The notes: generated by a model not told the origin, from the sequence alone. A DNA stretch of 64,000 nucleotides from Kalaharituber pfeilii (GCA_015179045.1 WHUZ01000013.1:558001-622000); one strand, 5' to 3'; shown: positions 10,774-21,109, counted from the first letter of the stretch. Translations and numbers: made by a program.

Positions 10774-12655
10774 ATGGAAAGCCAACAGTTGATCCATCCC
10801 CTTCACGCCATCCCGGATGTTACAGCCGCACAAAACCCCGCCCTCTCCCACCTAGGCCCCGCTATGTCAACTCACAAACCTGAATCTCAGCCTAGAACAA
10901 CATCAGGGGTGCCTATCAATGACGTTACTTCCTCTTGCCAGGGAAACGATACCTTCCAGCAGAGTCCTGCACTCAATATTTCTACTAGCATTCCTTCAGC
11001 TTCAACTGCCGCTTCAGGATGCCCTCCAAGTGTTCATTTTTCACCCTCGCTACCGGTTCCCCCCCACGACCATCCTCACTATCAGCATCAATTCCATCAT
11101 CATCACCACCGAAGCCCCAACAGCCATCACCACACTCAAGCTCATAACCACACCCAGATGGAGCATGACACTCCTTTGCCGTCATATTCGACTTCTGCAA
11201 ATATTTCTCGTTCTAACAGTCGAATGTCAATGCGATCTCTATCCTTATCTCTTGCTACGCCAACTGACTGTGGTTCCATCCTGCAAAACGGGGACAGCTT
11301 TTTTGAGGGTCCTTTTAGTCAGTCTACAAGTGGTTCCCAGTCAAGTCAAAATGCTAATGCCAATCTGAACTTCGGGTACAGGCTTAGTAGGAGACTTGAT
11401 ACCCTTGCAGCTAATGGGGAAGGGAGTGGGCGTCAGGATGCACAAACTATGGCACTTGCAAGACGAGACGAAAAGGAACCCTGTGATGAAGGATGTATGC
11501 AACGAACGAGACAGGGTGTGGCATTGAAATTACCCATTCCTATGCTTGCAGAACACGCACCACACCCAAGGTGGAGAAGTCCTGCGATTTCCGGTAACCG
11601 CCCACTTAATAGTTTGCATAAGGAGGACACTTGCCACGATATGGTTAATAGGGTGAATGCTGCCGCGAAGGAAATTGAGAGGGAAATGGCCATTACTTAC
11701 AGGGTTCTGAGTCGTCTTCGGGGGACGCTGGAGGAATGTGCGGATGATCAGGAAGCGCAGTCAACTGAGGCAAATACAGCTGAGGTGGACACCATTGAAG
11801 AATCTGCGAATGCTACACCTTCCCCACATGCCATTCAGCCCCAGCAGGCTCACCACCGCACGCAATCCCAGGCCCACAGCCTAATATCAGACCCAGACTC
11901 TCTGAGGATGCTAGTCGAGGCTAACATCCGGCTACTTAAGGGTCTGCAAGATTCCATGAGGAGGCTTACTAACTTGCAGACGAAGCTTCAATCCACGCTG
12001 CACCCCACGGAGGAGGAGGCCGATGATGCCATTTTCATCGTCAAGAAGAGGGAATGGAGCGTGCAAAGAGGAAAAAATGTGAAGAACACAGAGAAAGAGT
12101 TGAAATTGAGGAAAAGGAGAAGCAAAACGAGAGAGACAGTCGCGGTTGAGGATAAGTTACCAGCATTAGGAATGCTGAAGGGTGGCAAAAAAAGGAGAGC
12201 CACAGTACGTTTCCTTCTGACGTTGTTGAAGACACATATTAATTGTGCTGTTATAGATTTCCTTCTTCAGTCGTAATTTCAACTCTGGCGCAATGGCAAA
12301 AGGAGGCACTAAAACTACGTCGCCAGCAGGAAGCGCGGCGCCTGTAGATCCCAAGAGTACGAATCTTACAACCTTGGACACGATTACTGATGTTTCGACC
12401 ACCGGGAGCGGGAGCGAAACTGTAATTCTCGATGAAGAGGAGGCGTTTGTAGATGTTGAAACTGGAGATGGGGAGAGTAAGATAGTGGCGGAGAAGGGAG
12501 AGGCGAGCGGTGGGTTTGCAAGGTGGAGGAAGGGGAGTGGGGAGAGGAGTGGGAGTGGCAGGAGAGGTTCTGGGATTTGGGGCATCTTCAGAGGTTTGAG
12601 CGTGGGAGGAAGTGAGAAGGGAATTGGAGTTGAGGGGAGTGTGGAGGGAAAGTGA
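10774..12655 (+). CDS. Hypothetical disordered, coiled-coil protein (two exons, 609 aa)
   Basis: I do not recognise this protein. Exons are 10774-12204 and 12257-12655. The 52-bp intron begins GTACGT, has a CTGAC branch-like word and ends TTATAG. Using this acceptor joins both long frames in phase, whereas the later CAG acceptor gives an immediate stop. ATG 10774 is chosen because the earlier in-frame opening is not an ATG. The first 280 residues are low-complexity Ser/Pro/Gln/Thr-rich with a His-rich block at about 98-132. Two helical, heptad-like segments follow, at about 288-330 (KEIEREMAITYRVLSRLRG) and 375-409 (LVEANIRLLKGLQDSMRRL). A strongly basic cluster lies at about 423-455 (KLRKRRSKTRE), which could be a nuclear localisation signal. 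The tail is Gly/Ser-rich. Nuclear or scaffold roles are possible but unproven. A SINE-like element lies about 225 bp upstream. Confidence 0.75.
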
Positions 12656-12907
12656 AGGTGATCACTGCTTGTTTAATGGGGCGAAGGGACTGTATGTGCG
12701 TGGAATTGTAGATGAATGTGGATCCTGCTTAGTCTTAAGTGGAATACCGAGATTATGATGCAAATTAACGAGACCAGCTTGTGGCGGTGAGCTTGAATGG
12801 CTGGAAGTTTAACGTAGTTTTCAGGCGGGCATGAGATTAAAACTTCCAGCAAGAAGGCTCTTGTGTTGCGCTATCTCTGTTGAACGGTTTACTTTATGAC
12901 CTCGTGC
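12656..12907 (+). other. 3' flank of the 609-aa gene
   Basis: This is probably the 3' UTR and downstream spacer. No perfect AATAAA is evident and no other gene is seen. Confidence 0.35.
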
Positions 12908-12993
12908 TTTATATTGTGGACCTCACCATAGCCTATCAGGCGGCATGTGAGTAATGATATTAAAAAAAAAAAAAAAAAAATTTATATTGTGGA
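12908..12993 (+). mobile_element. Family B (LINE1 tail) insertion with perfect TSD
   Basis: The body 12921-12980 reads CCTCACCATAGCC, TATCAGGCGGCATGTGAG, TAATGATATT and poly-A. TSD TTTATATTGTGGA is at 12908-12920 and 12981-12993. The hairpin has changed on both sides: CTCAC pairs with GTGAG, and GCCT pairs with AGGC. Confidence 0.92.
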
Positions 12994-13869
12994 AATCGGA
13001 TACATTTGTTACTGTTTAGAACCTTCTGTTCCAACAACCTTCCTCGACACCGACACCCCTCAATCCAATGTGCCGCTGTTTGCTCGGCTTCCTCGCTTAG
13101 TCTCCAGCACTCTCCTCCTCCTAGGGCATTTCACGAAAGTTCATATGCCAAGATGCAAACATGATCATAGTGAGGCAGTGTGGTTGTACTTACATCTACG
13201 GCCATAGACTGAAGAAAACGAGGCATCCCGTCCGCTCTGCCATATCTAAGCTTCAGATCGCCAAGTTAGTACTACAGTGGGTGACCATGTGGGAATCCTT
13301 GGTGCTGTAGATAGTAAGTCTCTTGAATCGGGTACCCATTTTTTTTTTTTTAACTTTTGACGCATAAACGTAGGATTTCTTTTGAGTCTCCCAGCTTCAG
13401 CTCCTAGATCTTTCTTTTGCGTCCCGGCCCGTTCCCGGCCCCGCTATCTTCCTTCATACAAAATATTTTTGTTAGCATTATTCTTATTTTTGCTGCTTAG
13501 TCATGTACAATATTCTTGTGACGAAAGCAATGCTATTTACCTTGGGCATTTATCGATAAGACTGCAACAATCAATTAATCAATTTTGTTTCCTTCATAGC
13601 AGCAAGGGTCGGTATTTAACGCGTACGCGGTGCGCTGAATATAACGCAGCTCTTGGACTGGAGTCGGGTCTGGTCTCGTCCCCAGAGTCAGATCAAAGCT
13701 GATGAGGTTATGTAGCTATTTCTAAGAAAGAATCGTCTTGATAATAAGGTATATTTCACATGGCAGGAGGGCAGGACAGAATCCGTATACGGGAGTACAC
13801 TGTAGTAGTCTCTTAAGAGCTAATTTGTTACAGCGCTTTCGTAGCTCTCCTCCTCTTTCTTTCCTCTGC
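12994..13869. other. No gene recognised
   Basis: Short frames occur at 12.95-13.2 and 13.38-13.7 kb without domains. The segment 13458-13530 resembles the AT-rich repeat near 1.38-1.45 kb (TATTTTTGTTA and CTTAGTCATGTACA). Nothing else can be supported. Confidence 0.4.
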
Positions 13870-14600
13870 CCGTGATAGTATTACTACCAAAAAAAACCCT
13901 ATCCGGGTCAGGAAACTCGCAGTGGGGAATGAGACCCCTCTCATGGCGCAAGGAGTATACTGGCATGGTAAGGGCGGCAGCTCTATGGGGTTGTAAGATA
14001 GGCTGGAGAGGCCAGAGGAAATGGAGAGAGGAATTTGAAAGGCTTCAGTACCATGCCCTTCGTGGGTGTAGAAAAATATATATGATGAGGAGAGTAAGAC
14101 TTAAAAATAGGACTTAATTTTCTTAATTATCTTTCAATACAAAACGGTACTTCCAGACTCATATAAATACACGAAGTTGCATAAAGACAATAAACCACTA
14201 TAGCTAAGTGCATGGCCCACCTTATGGCCACTGTAGCTAAGTGCATGGCCTACTTCATGGCCCTCACTCTAGCGGTGCACCTTAGCGTGGTTTCCAACAG
14301 TGGGGCAGTTCAAGGAGCGGCGAGGGAGAAGGTGGAGGCAATCGCAGGTATTGAAATGTGAGTACAATCCTAGATCAGAGCCCGGTGAGATATGCTCTAC
14401 GGTCAATAAGGGACCCTACAGGCTATAGGAGAGTAGGGGGCCTATGGCCTGAGAGTTTCAGAGGGGTTGAGGTTGCGCACCCGGACCGGGAAGGGGAGAA
14501 GGGGAGAGACTGGAGAGACTTCAGCCTAGGACGAGCCACGACAAAAAAGGGGTTTCGAGTCAGTAGGTGAAAGGATTGCCAGCACCCTTGAGAGAAGAAG
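13870..14600 (+). pseudogene. LINE2 ORF2 relic (post-RT region)
   Basis: This is a broken copy of a LINE reverse-transcriptase ORF, downstream of the RT core. Visible peptides are TGMVRAAALWGCKIGWRGQR with KWREEFERLQYHALRGC (about 13950-14075), then AAREKVEAIAGIE and RYALRSIRDPTGYRR (about 14305-14430). The parts are in different frames and separated by an unrelated stretch at about 14075-14280. The wording is characteristic of Tad1-like fungal LINEs. Its RNase H part and 3' end follow at 15.6-17.27 kb, with younger insertions between. Confidence 0.65.
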
Positions 14601-14648
14601 ATGGCATGGGGGTGAGATGTCCGACCACTTTTTTTTTTTTTTTTACGC

Positions 14649-15485
14649 CAGACAAACCTGTCATATTGGATACCTGTCATACTGGATAACCTGTCAAATT
14701 GCATAAACTTTGTCGGCCCGAATTTGGGCCTATGGAATTATTGGATATTTTCATTTATTGGAATGATAACAATTTCACCGGCCGGTTTCCCGGATTTACT
14801 GGTAACTGGACCTGTCATATTGGACAGTGCCAATGCTAGCAAGGATCATTGTGCTTATGTGATAGAAATTTTCATTTCGGTATCTACTAATTTGACAAAC
14901 AGATAGGGTTATTTATCCTAGTCATGCTCATCGCCATAGCCCTTAGGGCGGCCAGCAATTAATGATATTAAAAAAAAAAAAAAAAAGTCCTAGTCATGCT
15001 TCTGTCTCTTTGGTAGATTTGTAGTTGAGAGGACTACTATTGTATGCCTCTCATTTAATGGATAGCTATATTACCCAGAACTGGCAGACCCAGATGATGT
15101 AGACCCAATGGATCAGGATCAGTTTGAAGAAGATGAATTCAGGGAACTAGAACCAGTCTCACTCCATGAAGTACATAATTCATTGTTCACAATTAAGTAG
15201 TTTGATCAGCAACAAGAAGTACAGCACAGAAGGGCGAACAAGCGGCACTTGCCTTCTGCGGCTTGAAAAGTACATGGCTTTGTTGAGCCTGAAGCGTCTC
15301 TTGAAACAGGCCTCCATTACTGCTTATTTTGCTCCTGTATGGTCTCTTATTCATGTAGGTATCTGTTATTGCATGTATTTACCTCGAAAATTGATCACTG
15401 CACTCCAACTTGTCATACTGGATAACCTGTCATATTGCATAAGATTTCTCGGCCCGGGCCTTATCCAATATGACAGGTTTGTCTG
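14649..15485. mobile_element. Decayed DNA transposon with 24-bp TIRs, possibly pogo-type
   Basis: The termini are perfect inverted repeats (CAGACAAACCTGTCATATTGG at the left, mirrored at about 15462-15485). TA follows the right end; the left TA is not preserved next to a poly-T tract. Inside, the frame around 15075-15340 has an acidic run (DPDDVDPMDQDQFEEDEF) and KYMALLSLKRLLKQASITAY, which resembles the C-terminal end of pogo/Fot1-type transposases; this match is by eye only. ACCTGTCATATTGGA motifs recur internally. A family B insertion sits inside at 14916-15000. The element itself splits the LINE2 relic. Confidence 0.6.
14916..15000 (+). mobile_element. Family B (LINE1 tail) insertion with perfect TSD
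   Basis: The body 14929-14987 reads CATCGCCATAGCCCTTAGGG, CGGCCAGCAATTAATGATAT and poly-A. TSD TCCTAGTCATGCT is at 14916-14928 and 14988-15000. The outer stem is decayed. It is nested in the DNA-transposon relic. Confidence 0.9.
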
Positions 15486-15560
15486 TAATATCAAGTAACC
15501 CCGCCTACCGCTGCTACTCGCTATAGTTGGTCGTTTGACCACTTGGGGCAGACTTTGAGG

Positions 15561-15625
15561 TCATCGACCTTTTTTTTTTTTTTTTGTTTTAATATCATTA
15601 CTCGCGTGCCGCCCTCATCGACCTT
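15561..15625 (-). mobile_element. Half-hairpin family B insertion with TSD
   Basis: The body 15572-15614 holds a T-rich tract and AATATCATTACTCGC plus GTGCCGCCC, so only 24 nt of LINE1 3' end was copied. TSD TCATCGACCTT is at 15561-15571 and 15615-15625. It lies inside the LINE2 relic. Confidence 0.85.
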
Positions 15626-15957
15626 AAGCTGGGCAAGGAGGATACCCCAGCCAAGTGGGAAAAGGTCGAGGCCAAAGGCAATTCTGTAGCCATATTCACA
15701 GATGGCAGTCGCGGTGAGAAAGGAGGGGTCGGAGGTGGATGGGGCTGGACGCAGGAGGTGGCAGGGGAGTCAGAAGGATTCCGGTGGGTTGGCACCAAAG
15801 CCACTGTGTGGGATGGCAAGGTTGCAGGTATGAGAGGTGCCCTAGAATTTGTTGATGGCTGGGCAAAGGTCTTGCTGCTTGCAGACTCTCAAGCAGCCAT
15901 CAGTGCACCTAAGAGAGCAGGAAAAACTGGCAAGGGGAGGACTGCGGACCTGGTGTG

Positions 15958-16690
15958 AGGGGACTTGCTCCTGGCCCCTCGTATGCAATGAGCTTCTCGT
16001 CAGCTATCGCTGTATGCACGGAGCAAGAGGAGGGCACGATGTAGACTGTGATAACTGGCAAGCCGAAGCGGGTTGCCGAAGGGAGTTGGATGGCCGAATA
16101 CAGCCGGCGATAGCAGCGGCCGAACGACGGATTAGCATGATCATGACCTCAGTGCGACCCAACATGAAGCGACCGGCTGCGTACTAACGTAGGGATCGTC
16201 TCAACGGACCGAAGGGTAGCACTGCTGACTATCTTAGTGGTTTTCCTCATGTTTTCTTTCGTCATAATGTTAGCAATGCTTCGTGCGTGTGTGTGTGTGT
16301 GTGTGTGTGTCGTCATTATCTGATCGTTCAATACTCGTTCACTTCGTCTACAAATATCTGTTCATTCGCTCCCTTGTAGCGAGTCCACACTGGTCAACTC
16401 AATAGTAACGATACAGCTACTCTCTCTCATATCGTGTGCCTCCGTACCCACGAATACTACGGGTTATCTTCTAGCCACGTGCCCTTGCTGTATTCCTTAC
16501 ATAGACGACACGAGGCAGAGGCACGAAGCAGAGGCACGAAGCAAAGTCAGATATATCGAAGTCTCTCTCCTCAAAAAATGAAAGAAAGTCAGGAGTCCCC
16601 TCTCCTCTAAGAACCCTCCGCACCCTCTCACCGTTCCGGCACTCCCTCTTCCGGGTGACCTTCCGGCTACTGCCCTAAGAGGTAAGCTAT
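15958..16690. other. About 730-bp insertion in LINE2, with (GT)n
   Basis: The LINE2 RNase H reading is interrupted here by unrelated DNA. It includes a GT dinucleotide run near 16286-16310 and pyrimidine-rich stretches. The length would suit a solo LTR or a non-autonomous element, but I cannot define matching ends or a TSD. Confidence 0.4.
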
Positions 16691-17035
16691 TTACATGAGA
16701 AGGGCTTTCATCACACCTGGAAAGGGTGGTAGAGCCCATGGCAGAAAGGCAGCATAGGCTGAGGGATGCTGTCGCAGTGAAGGTTGCATGGATAAAGGCC
16801 CACGTGGGGATAGAGGGCGACGAGGAGGCAGGTGAGATGGCCAAAGGGGGCCAAGTGCATGAGATACGATGCGCAGGCAACTGAGGGCGAGTTGCACCAG
16901 GAGTTAGTTGAAAGAGAGAAGCAGGAGAGGGTTTGGGAAGGGTAAGTTTGTGAAGTGGGGCAGGAGAGCCTTACACCTGGCTGCGGACTGCGACAGCCGG
17001 AGCTATGGCGAGGAGCGGGATCAGTGGTGAGCAAT

Positions 17036-17112
17036 GCACTTGTGGAGATTTTGTTTTTCAATATCATTACTCGCATGCCGCCCTATGGGCTATGGCGAGG
17101 CACCTGTGGAGA
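17036..17112 (-). mobile_element. Family B (LINE1 tail) insertion in LINE2, with TSD
   Basis: The body is 17049-17099: TTTTGTTTTTCAATATCATT, ACTCGCATGCCGCCC, TATGGGCTATGGCGAG. TSD GCACYTGTGGAGA is at 17036-17048 and 17100-17112, with one mismatch. It splits the zinc-knuckle codons of LINE2. Confidence 0.88.
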
Positions 17113-17599
17113 GGTGTGGAGTGCTGAGCATTTGGTGTTCAGTTGCGCTGAGCTGGAGCGGCCATAGAAGGAGGATGAAGATGGGTAGTTGCTTCAGTCC
17201 GGCCCGGGTATATGGGGTCCCTGCCATAGGCTGGTAGCCCCCCCCACCCAAACAAAAAAAAAAAAAAAAAAAATTACCAAAAACCGCACATTCAAATCTA
17301 CAAATATGTGGGCTTGAGCTGGCCGCCCTTGGGTTTGCTCATGGGCCGGTGACCCATATGCATGGTGAACATGAGAATGACCCAGGACCCGTGTTTACCA
17401 CATACTGTACCTGCTGAAGTCGCAGAATGGCAAAGAATCACATATTCACATTGTGAGGAACATGTTTTCTATCTCAAGGGCAGAAAAGATTTTTTTGTTT
17501 TTCCCTTTCATTAACATCAATCTACCTAGTTATTCCTAGTTTACTGGTTCCAAGAATTCCCCATTAAATAGGTTACAAAGGGGGAGAAGCTTTCTTTTT

Positions 17600-17871
17600 A
17601 AGTACAAGGAAGACACAGAAGGATGTAGGGAAAGTCAGACTTGGGGGAAGATGGTTGCGAACGGAGATTTACGAGCCGGACAGCGGGAGGACCTAGGCAG
17701 GCTCGGTACATCTCTTTCCACCCGAATCACGCTTGAGCACCGCGGGGAAATACATGTATCTAAGACTTTTTTCTTTTAATTTCCGTTTTTTCTACAATAA
17801 ACCCTCGCCATAGCCCATAGGGCGGCATGCGAGTAATGAAAAAAAAAAAAAAAAAAAAAAAGTACAAGGAA
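17600..17871 (+). mobile_element. LINE1 3' end, 248-bp truncated copy with TSD
   Basis: The body 17612-17859 starts in ORF2 3' coding sequence and ends ACAATAAACCCTCGCCATAG, CCCATAGGGCGGCATGCGAG, TAATG plus about 22 A. TSD AAGTACAAGGAA is at 17600-17611 and 17860-17871. It shows directly that the family B hairpin is the LINE1 3' terminus. Confidence 0.88.
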
Positions 17872-18323
17872 ACAGGAAACCCCCAGATAGGATTCTCCCC
17901 GCCCCCAAAACATATCTACAAAAAAGGAAAGGAAAATAAAAGAGAAAGATATGCATGCATGCCATCCCGTCCCGCAGGGAGGAGGACCTTACTCTAAACA
18001 AGCTCAAGGAAACCAGCCTCTGAACCAATTGATGCTTTTTGGTTTAAAGTTGCATTCTGATGAAGCATTTCGTTGTGTACGTGTCAGCGTTTCTTTTTGC
18101 ATGGAGTTGCAATGCATGTGAAGATCAAGAAAGAAAGACAAAGAACATAAAATGGGGGGGTCCTCCGATGGTTGTTATTAGAGATCTTGCGTGTTTGATG
18201 TGTTTGTGGCTCGGGAATAGGGATATGGGGCATCACAGCTCAGATCCGAAGTGTTTAACAGACTGAATCCTCAGAGGCCCCTTCGGCCACCCTGCGAACA
18301 CACTGATCACCATAACAAGCACG

Positions 18324-19024
18324 TTAATAGTCGCAGTAGCTGCCCTTGCACTTGTGATGATCCTTGTCCTTAGGAGAGAACTGGTTTGCGAGAGCATTCG
18401 CAAGCTCTCCGTAGAGGGCAGTGTAGTCCGCATTCTCGTTCTTGGAGTCAGAGAGCGAGGCCGACTCGTTATCGTTGAGGGTCTCCGCGAAGGTTTCCGA
18501 GTTCGCCAAGCCAAAGGACTCTGCGTCGTTAAGGTTGTCGACAGCCGAGATGGCTGCAGCCTCCTGTTGCTGCTCGTTAAGATTCTTGTTGAAGTTGGCA
18601 ACCTCAACGCCAAGGTCGTTGCGGTTAGCGTTCGCGACCTCGATGTTGTTCTCGTTGGCCGCTGCAGAGAAGCCGAGACCCTCACCACCGCGGGCGTAAC
18701 CCTCACCACCGAGTGCCAAGTTGTCATTCTCGTTGGCGTTGGCGGACTTGGAAGCAGCCAAGTTGGCATTCTCGTTGGCGTTCTCATTCGCGTCGTAGAT
18801 AGCATCGTAGTTGGCATCGTAGGGGTTGTAGTTCTGGTAGCGCTGGTTATAATAATTGGGATACTGCTGGCGGTAGTTGTACTGCTCAGGCTTGTTCACA
18901 TTATGGGTTGGCTTTTGATTCTGATAGTTCTGGGGTTGTAGTAGCCACTGCTGCCAGCGGTGGGAGCAGCACTGGCGAGGGCAGCGAGGCCAGCGAGCAA
19001 GATGGTGGTCTGAGTGAACTGCAT
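18324..19024 (-). CDS. Asn/Ala-rich secreted protein, one frameshift
   Basis: The start is ATG at 19024 (reading leftward) and TAA lies at 18324-18326. The N-terminus MQFTQTTILLAGLAALASA is a classic signal peptide with cleavage before APTAGSS. After GYYNP the frame must shift by one at a run of four C's (plus-strand G's 18932-18935) to continue as QNYQNQKPTHN and the long downstream frame. No intron fits, so this is a 1-bp deletion or an assembly error. Corrected length is about 233 aa. The mature part begins Tyr/Asn/Gln-rich, then has Asn-Ala-Glu repeats (DANENANENANLAA), and ends HHKCKGSYCDY with the only two cysteines. It resembles abundant small secreted or cell-wall proteins; I do not recognise a family. 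A TATA-like box and a duplicated TGACGT box lie upstream. Confidence 0.7.
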
Positions 19025-19113
19025 TTTGATTAAGTTGGTTCTCGTTTAGAAAAGAATGTAGAAAGTTGGATTGGTAGTTGTATGAAAGGCTGAGTGAAGG
19101 ACTAAATGAGTGA

Positions 19114-19252
19114 CTGAATGAATGAATGAATGAATGAATGTGTGATGGTGAGAAGCAGACTTGGAGGGACCTCTGAGGGTGTTTAAATAGAATTCGTTCC
19201 CAGTCAGAACTGCATTGTATACCATAAACGTCAAGTATACCATAAACGTCAA
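19114..19252 (-). promoter_or_regulatory. Promoter and 5' UTR of the secreted-protein gene
   Basis: Going upstream from ATG 19024 there is an (ATTC)n run in the probable 5' UTR (19114-19141) and then a TATA-like TTTAAATA (19182-19189, plus-strand reading). A perfect tandem 18-bp duplication follows at 19217-19252 (GTATACCATAAACGTCAA twice on the plus strand). In gene orientation each unit contains TTGACGTTT, a half CRE/bZIP-type site. The arrangement suggests a strong regulated promoter; transcription-factor identity is inference. Confidence 0.5.
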
Positions 19253-19356
19253 GGATTCATAGAGAGCTCATGAGTATCACGCGCGGTGCATTGCGTGACA
19301 AGCTGAGTGAAGCTCTCAAACAAAGGATGATGTCGTGAACTCAGTCCTGACAGTCC

Positions 19357-19445
19357 TATCTTTTAGCTTTTTTTTTTTTTTATATCATTACTCGCATACC
19401 GCCCTGAGGGCTATGGCAAGGGTTTATTCTATATCTTTTAGCTTT
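19357..19445 (-). mobile_element. Family B (LINE1 tail) insertion with perfect TSD
   Basis: The body 19371-19431, read in sense, starts AGAATAAACCCTTGCCATAG and ends GCGAGTAATGATAT plus poly-A. It is about 10 nt longer than the minimal hairpin. TSD TATCTTTTAGCTTT is at 19357-19370 and 19432-19445. It lies upstream of the secreted-protein promoter. Confidence 0.92.
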
Positions 19446-20266
19446 GTCAGGCACCTTGTCAGCTGCAATCAGGAGTCTCGTATCCAGGTTCTGCCAGATC
19501 GTGGTGCTTGTTGGAACAAAAATCTGATCTGTTTCATCAAAAACTCAACACGCGATGCCACTAACTCTAATTGGTTCAGTCGTCCAGGAACCTAGTTTAC
19601 CAACCTTAAGCACCCCTCTCCTATTTTCAACTGAAAAGAGGAATGTTGAGTTCCCTCTCATTCTCCCTGAAGTTGGCGTGAATTTGTGTTAGCGTTGTTG
19701 ACTATCTTCGGCCCGGGTTGGAAGAAGGCGGCCGCGGTGTTTTCCTCGCTCCTGGTTAATTCAACATTTCTGCTGTAGAGATACTCAGCTTGTGAAGGGA
19801 ATCATGTTCCCATGTGTCCCACCCCTCAGATGGCTTGCCTCGTGAAAACTAAAGTCGTGAACCGAGCAGCCAAAGCATTTCATTCAACCGCACAACATCA
19901 CGAATCTGGTTAGCAATTACACTTTGCCAGGTTTCCCTGTTCTGACAATTTAACCCTTCGACACGGGATCCCATGGCATCATCCCGAACCTAATCCTCCA
20001 GGCTCACACCCGCCTCGGCCCGTGTCAGAGTAGCTCACTGACGTGCCGACTCAGGACTACATACTTATATGTCCCTGTTCTCCCGGCTACTCGCCTTTCC
20101 AACAATTTTGTAAGAATTTTGAAGGTCTCGTTATTGTTATATATCCAGTGGGTCAGTTAAACACATCATGGTCAGTAACACCTCGTTCCCCAGGATACTT
20201 AAACAATCAGTATTCCACCCAAAATCTTTCCAGTGCCAACTTGCTCATCATTACTAGATACGAACC
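19446..20266. other. Intergenic region between two divergent secreted-protein genes
   Basis: No gene is seen. TTATATATCC at 20137-20146, about 120 bp before the next ATG, is a plausible TATA box for the 280-aa gene. This region and the sequence upstream of 19024 form the shared divergent promoter space. Confidence 0.45.
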
Positions 20267-21109
20267 ATGGCACCACTCAAATCCTTCATTCTCCTCTCCA
20301 TTGCCATTCCATTCACCCTCCTTGCATCTGCTGCCCCCCTACCGCAGGGTGGCAACGCAGGCCACTTTGCCAACCACTCCAATCTCGGTCGCGGCCCCTC
20401 TGAGATCCACGGCATCGGGTATGCAGGCCAATACGATATCAATGGCGAATATGGTGTCTCCACAGACCCCGACCTCAGGAACTTTAACCACATTGTTTAT
20501 GGTCCCCCTGACGGTTCTGCGCCGCCTGTAGGCTGGCCCAATACCCCTCCAGGGCCTGCTTTGACTCCTGAGGAGAAGGCCATATCTGACTACATTCCAT
20601 CGCACATTGCCAGCTCCCCCGCTGTCCGCGGTTTCGACGAGGACCTCACAGTTCTAGATTCACCCCAACCCCAACCGCAGCTCCTCGGCCCCGGTGATGC
20701 CCCCGTTTCCCCCTTCCCCCGCTCCAGCCACTCTACCACTGCCTCGCAGATTCCAGCGACTGAAATCGCCAACGAGTTTCCCGAGTACGAGCACCCAAAG
20801 ACCTTTTCCACCGAGCGAGTGGACTATACCATCCGCACCAACAATAACCCGATTAACTATGGAGAGGGTCAGCCGGCAGGAGAGGACAGCAGCAACGTTG
20901 CTGTCTTCAACGACGACAAGGCCTACCACTGGAGCGGCAGCACCAGCGCTGCTCTGCCAAAGAACGACCCTCACTTCCGTGAAGCTATGGGCTTCATTAC
21001 CGGCAAGTTCAAAGGGGACAGAAAGAACAGCGACGGTGGTGCAAGGGCTAGGGGCAAGTCCCGAGCCCACAAAACAAGCATCTTTGATGTTTTGGGAGAT
21101 GTTTATTAA
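20267..21109 (+). CDS. Secreted protein of unknown function (280 aa)
   Basis: This is a single exon from ATG 20267 to TAA 21107-21109. MAPLKSFILLSIAIPFTLLA followed by SAAPLPQ is a strong signal peptide, cleaved probably after ASA. The mature protein is Gly/Pro/Asn-rich with no cysteines after the signal. It includes FANHSNLGRGPSEIHGIGYA, HIVYGPPDGSAPPVGWPNTP, an acidic middle with PQPQPQ, and a basic C-terminus (GKFKGDRKNSDGGARARGKS). No catalytic motif or transmembrane segment is seen. It is probably extracellular; an effector-like or wall role is only a guess. AATAAA at 21348-21353, about 240 bp past the stop, is a possible polyadenylation signal. It is divergent from the Asn-rich secreted-protein gene. 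Confidence 0.8.
   Translation: MAPLKSFILLSIAIPFTLLASAAPLPQGGNAGHFANHSNLGRGPSEIHGIGYAGQYDINGEYGVSTDPDLRNFNHIVYGPPDGSAPPVGWPNTPPGPALTPEEKAISDYIPSHIASSPAVRGFDEDLTVLDSPQPQPQLLGPGDAPVSPFPRSSHSTTASQIPATEIANEFPEYEHPKTFSTERVDYTIRTNNNPINYGEGQPAGEDSSNVAVFNDDKAYHWSGSTSAALPKNDPHFREAMGFITGKFKGDRKNSDGGARARGKSRAHKTSIFDVLGDVY

Larger units (their letters stand above)
15626..17273 (+). pseudogene. LINE2 ORF2 relic: RNase H, zinc-knuckle end and 3' tail
   Basis: The RNase H half is plain at 15630-15957: NSVAIFTDGSRGEKGG (first catalytic Asp in FTDGS), KVAGMRGALEF and LLLADSQAAI (LADSQ Asp). The domain resumes at about 16690-16860 with KVAWIKAHVGIEGDEEAG. Then come the CxC...H...C-like end (CTCGEVW, SAEHLVFSC) and the tail GGGGTCCCTGCCATAGGC before poly-A at about 17252-17271. 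About 730 bp of foreign sequence (about 15958-16690) splits it, as does a family B insertion at 17036-17112. Frames are broken, so it is dead. RNase H in fungal LINEs degrades RNA during target-primed reverse transcription. Confidence 0.75.

Noticed and set aside
14625..14648. Poly-T tract read as a family A or B insertion
   Set aside because: No hairpin sequence follows; the next bases are the terminus of the pogo-type relic.
15958..16690. Solo LTR inside LINE2
   Set aside because: I could not find matching TG...CA ends with a 4-6-bp target duplication, so it is left as an unclassified insertion.
18060..18266. 68-aa ORF with signal-like N-terminus and five cysteines
   Set aside because: It lies in the 3' flank of the minus-strand secreted-protein gene, has no promoter or family resemblance, and short hydrophobic N-termini are common by chance.
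18354..18941. 195-aa plus-strand ORF
   Set aside because: It is a Val/Leu-rich shadow antisense to the Asn/Ala-rich secreted protein.
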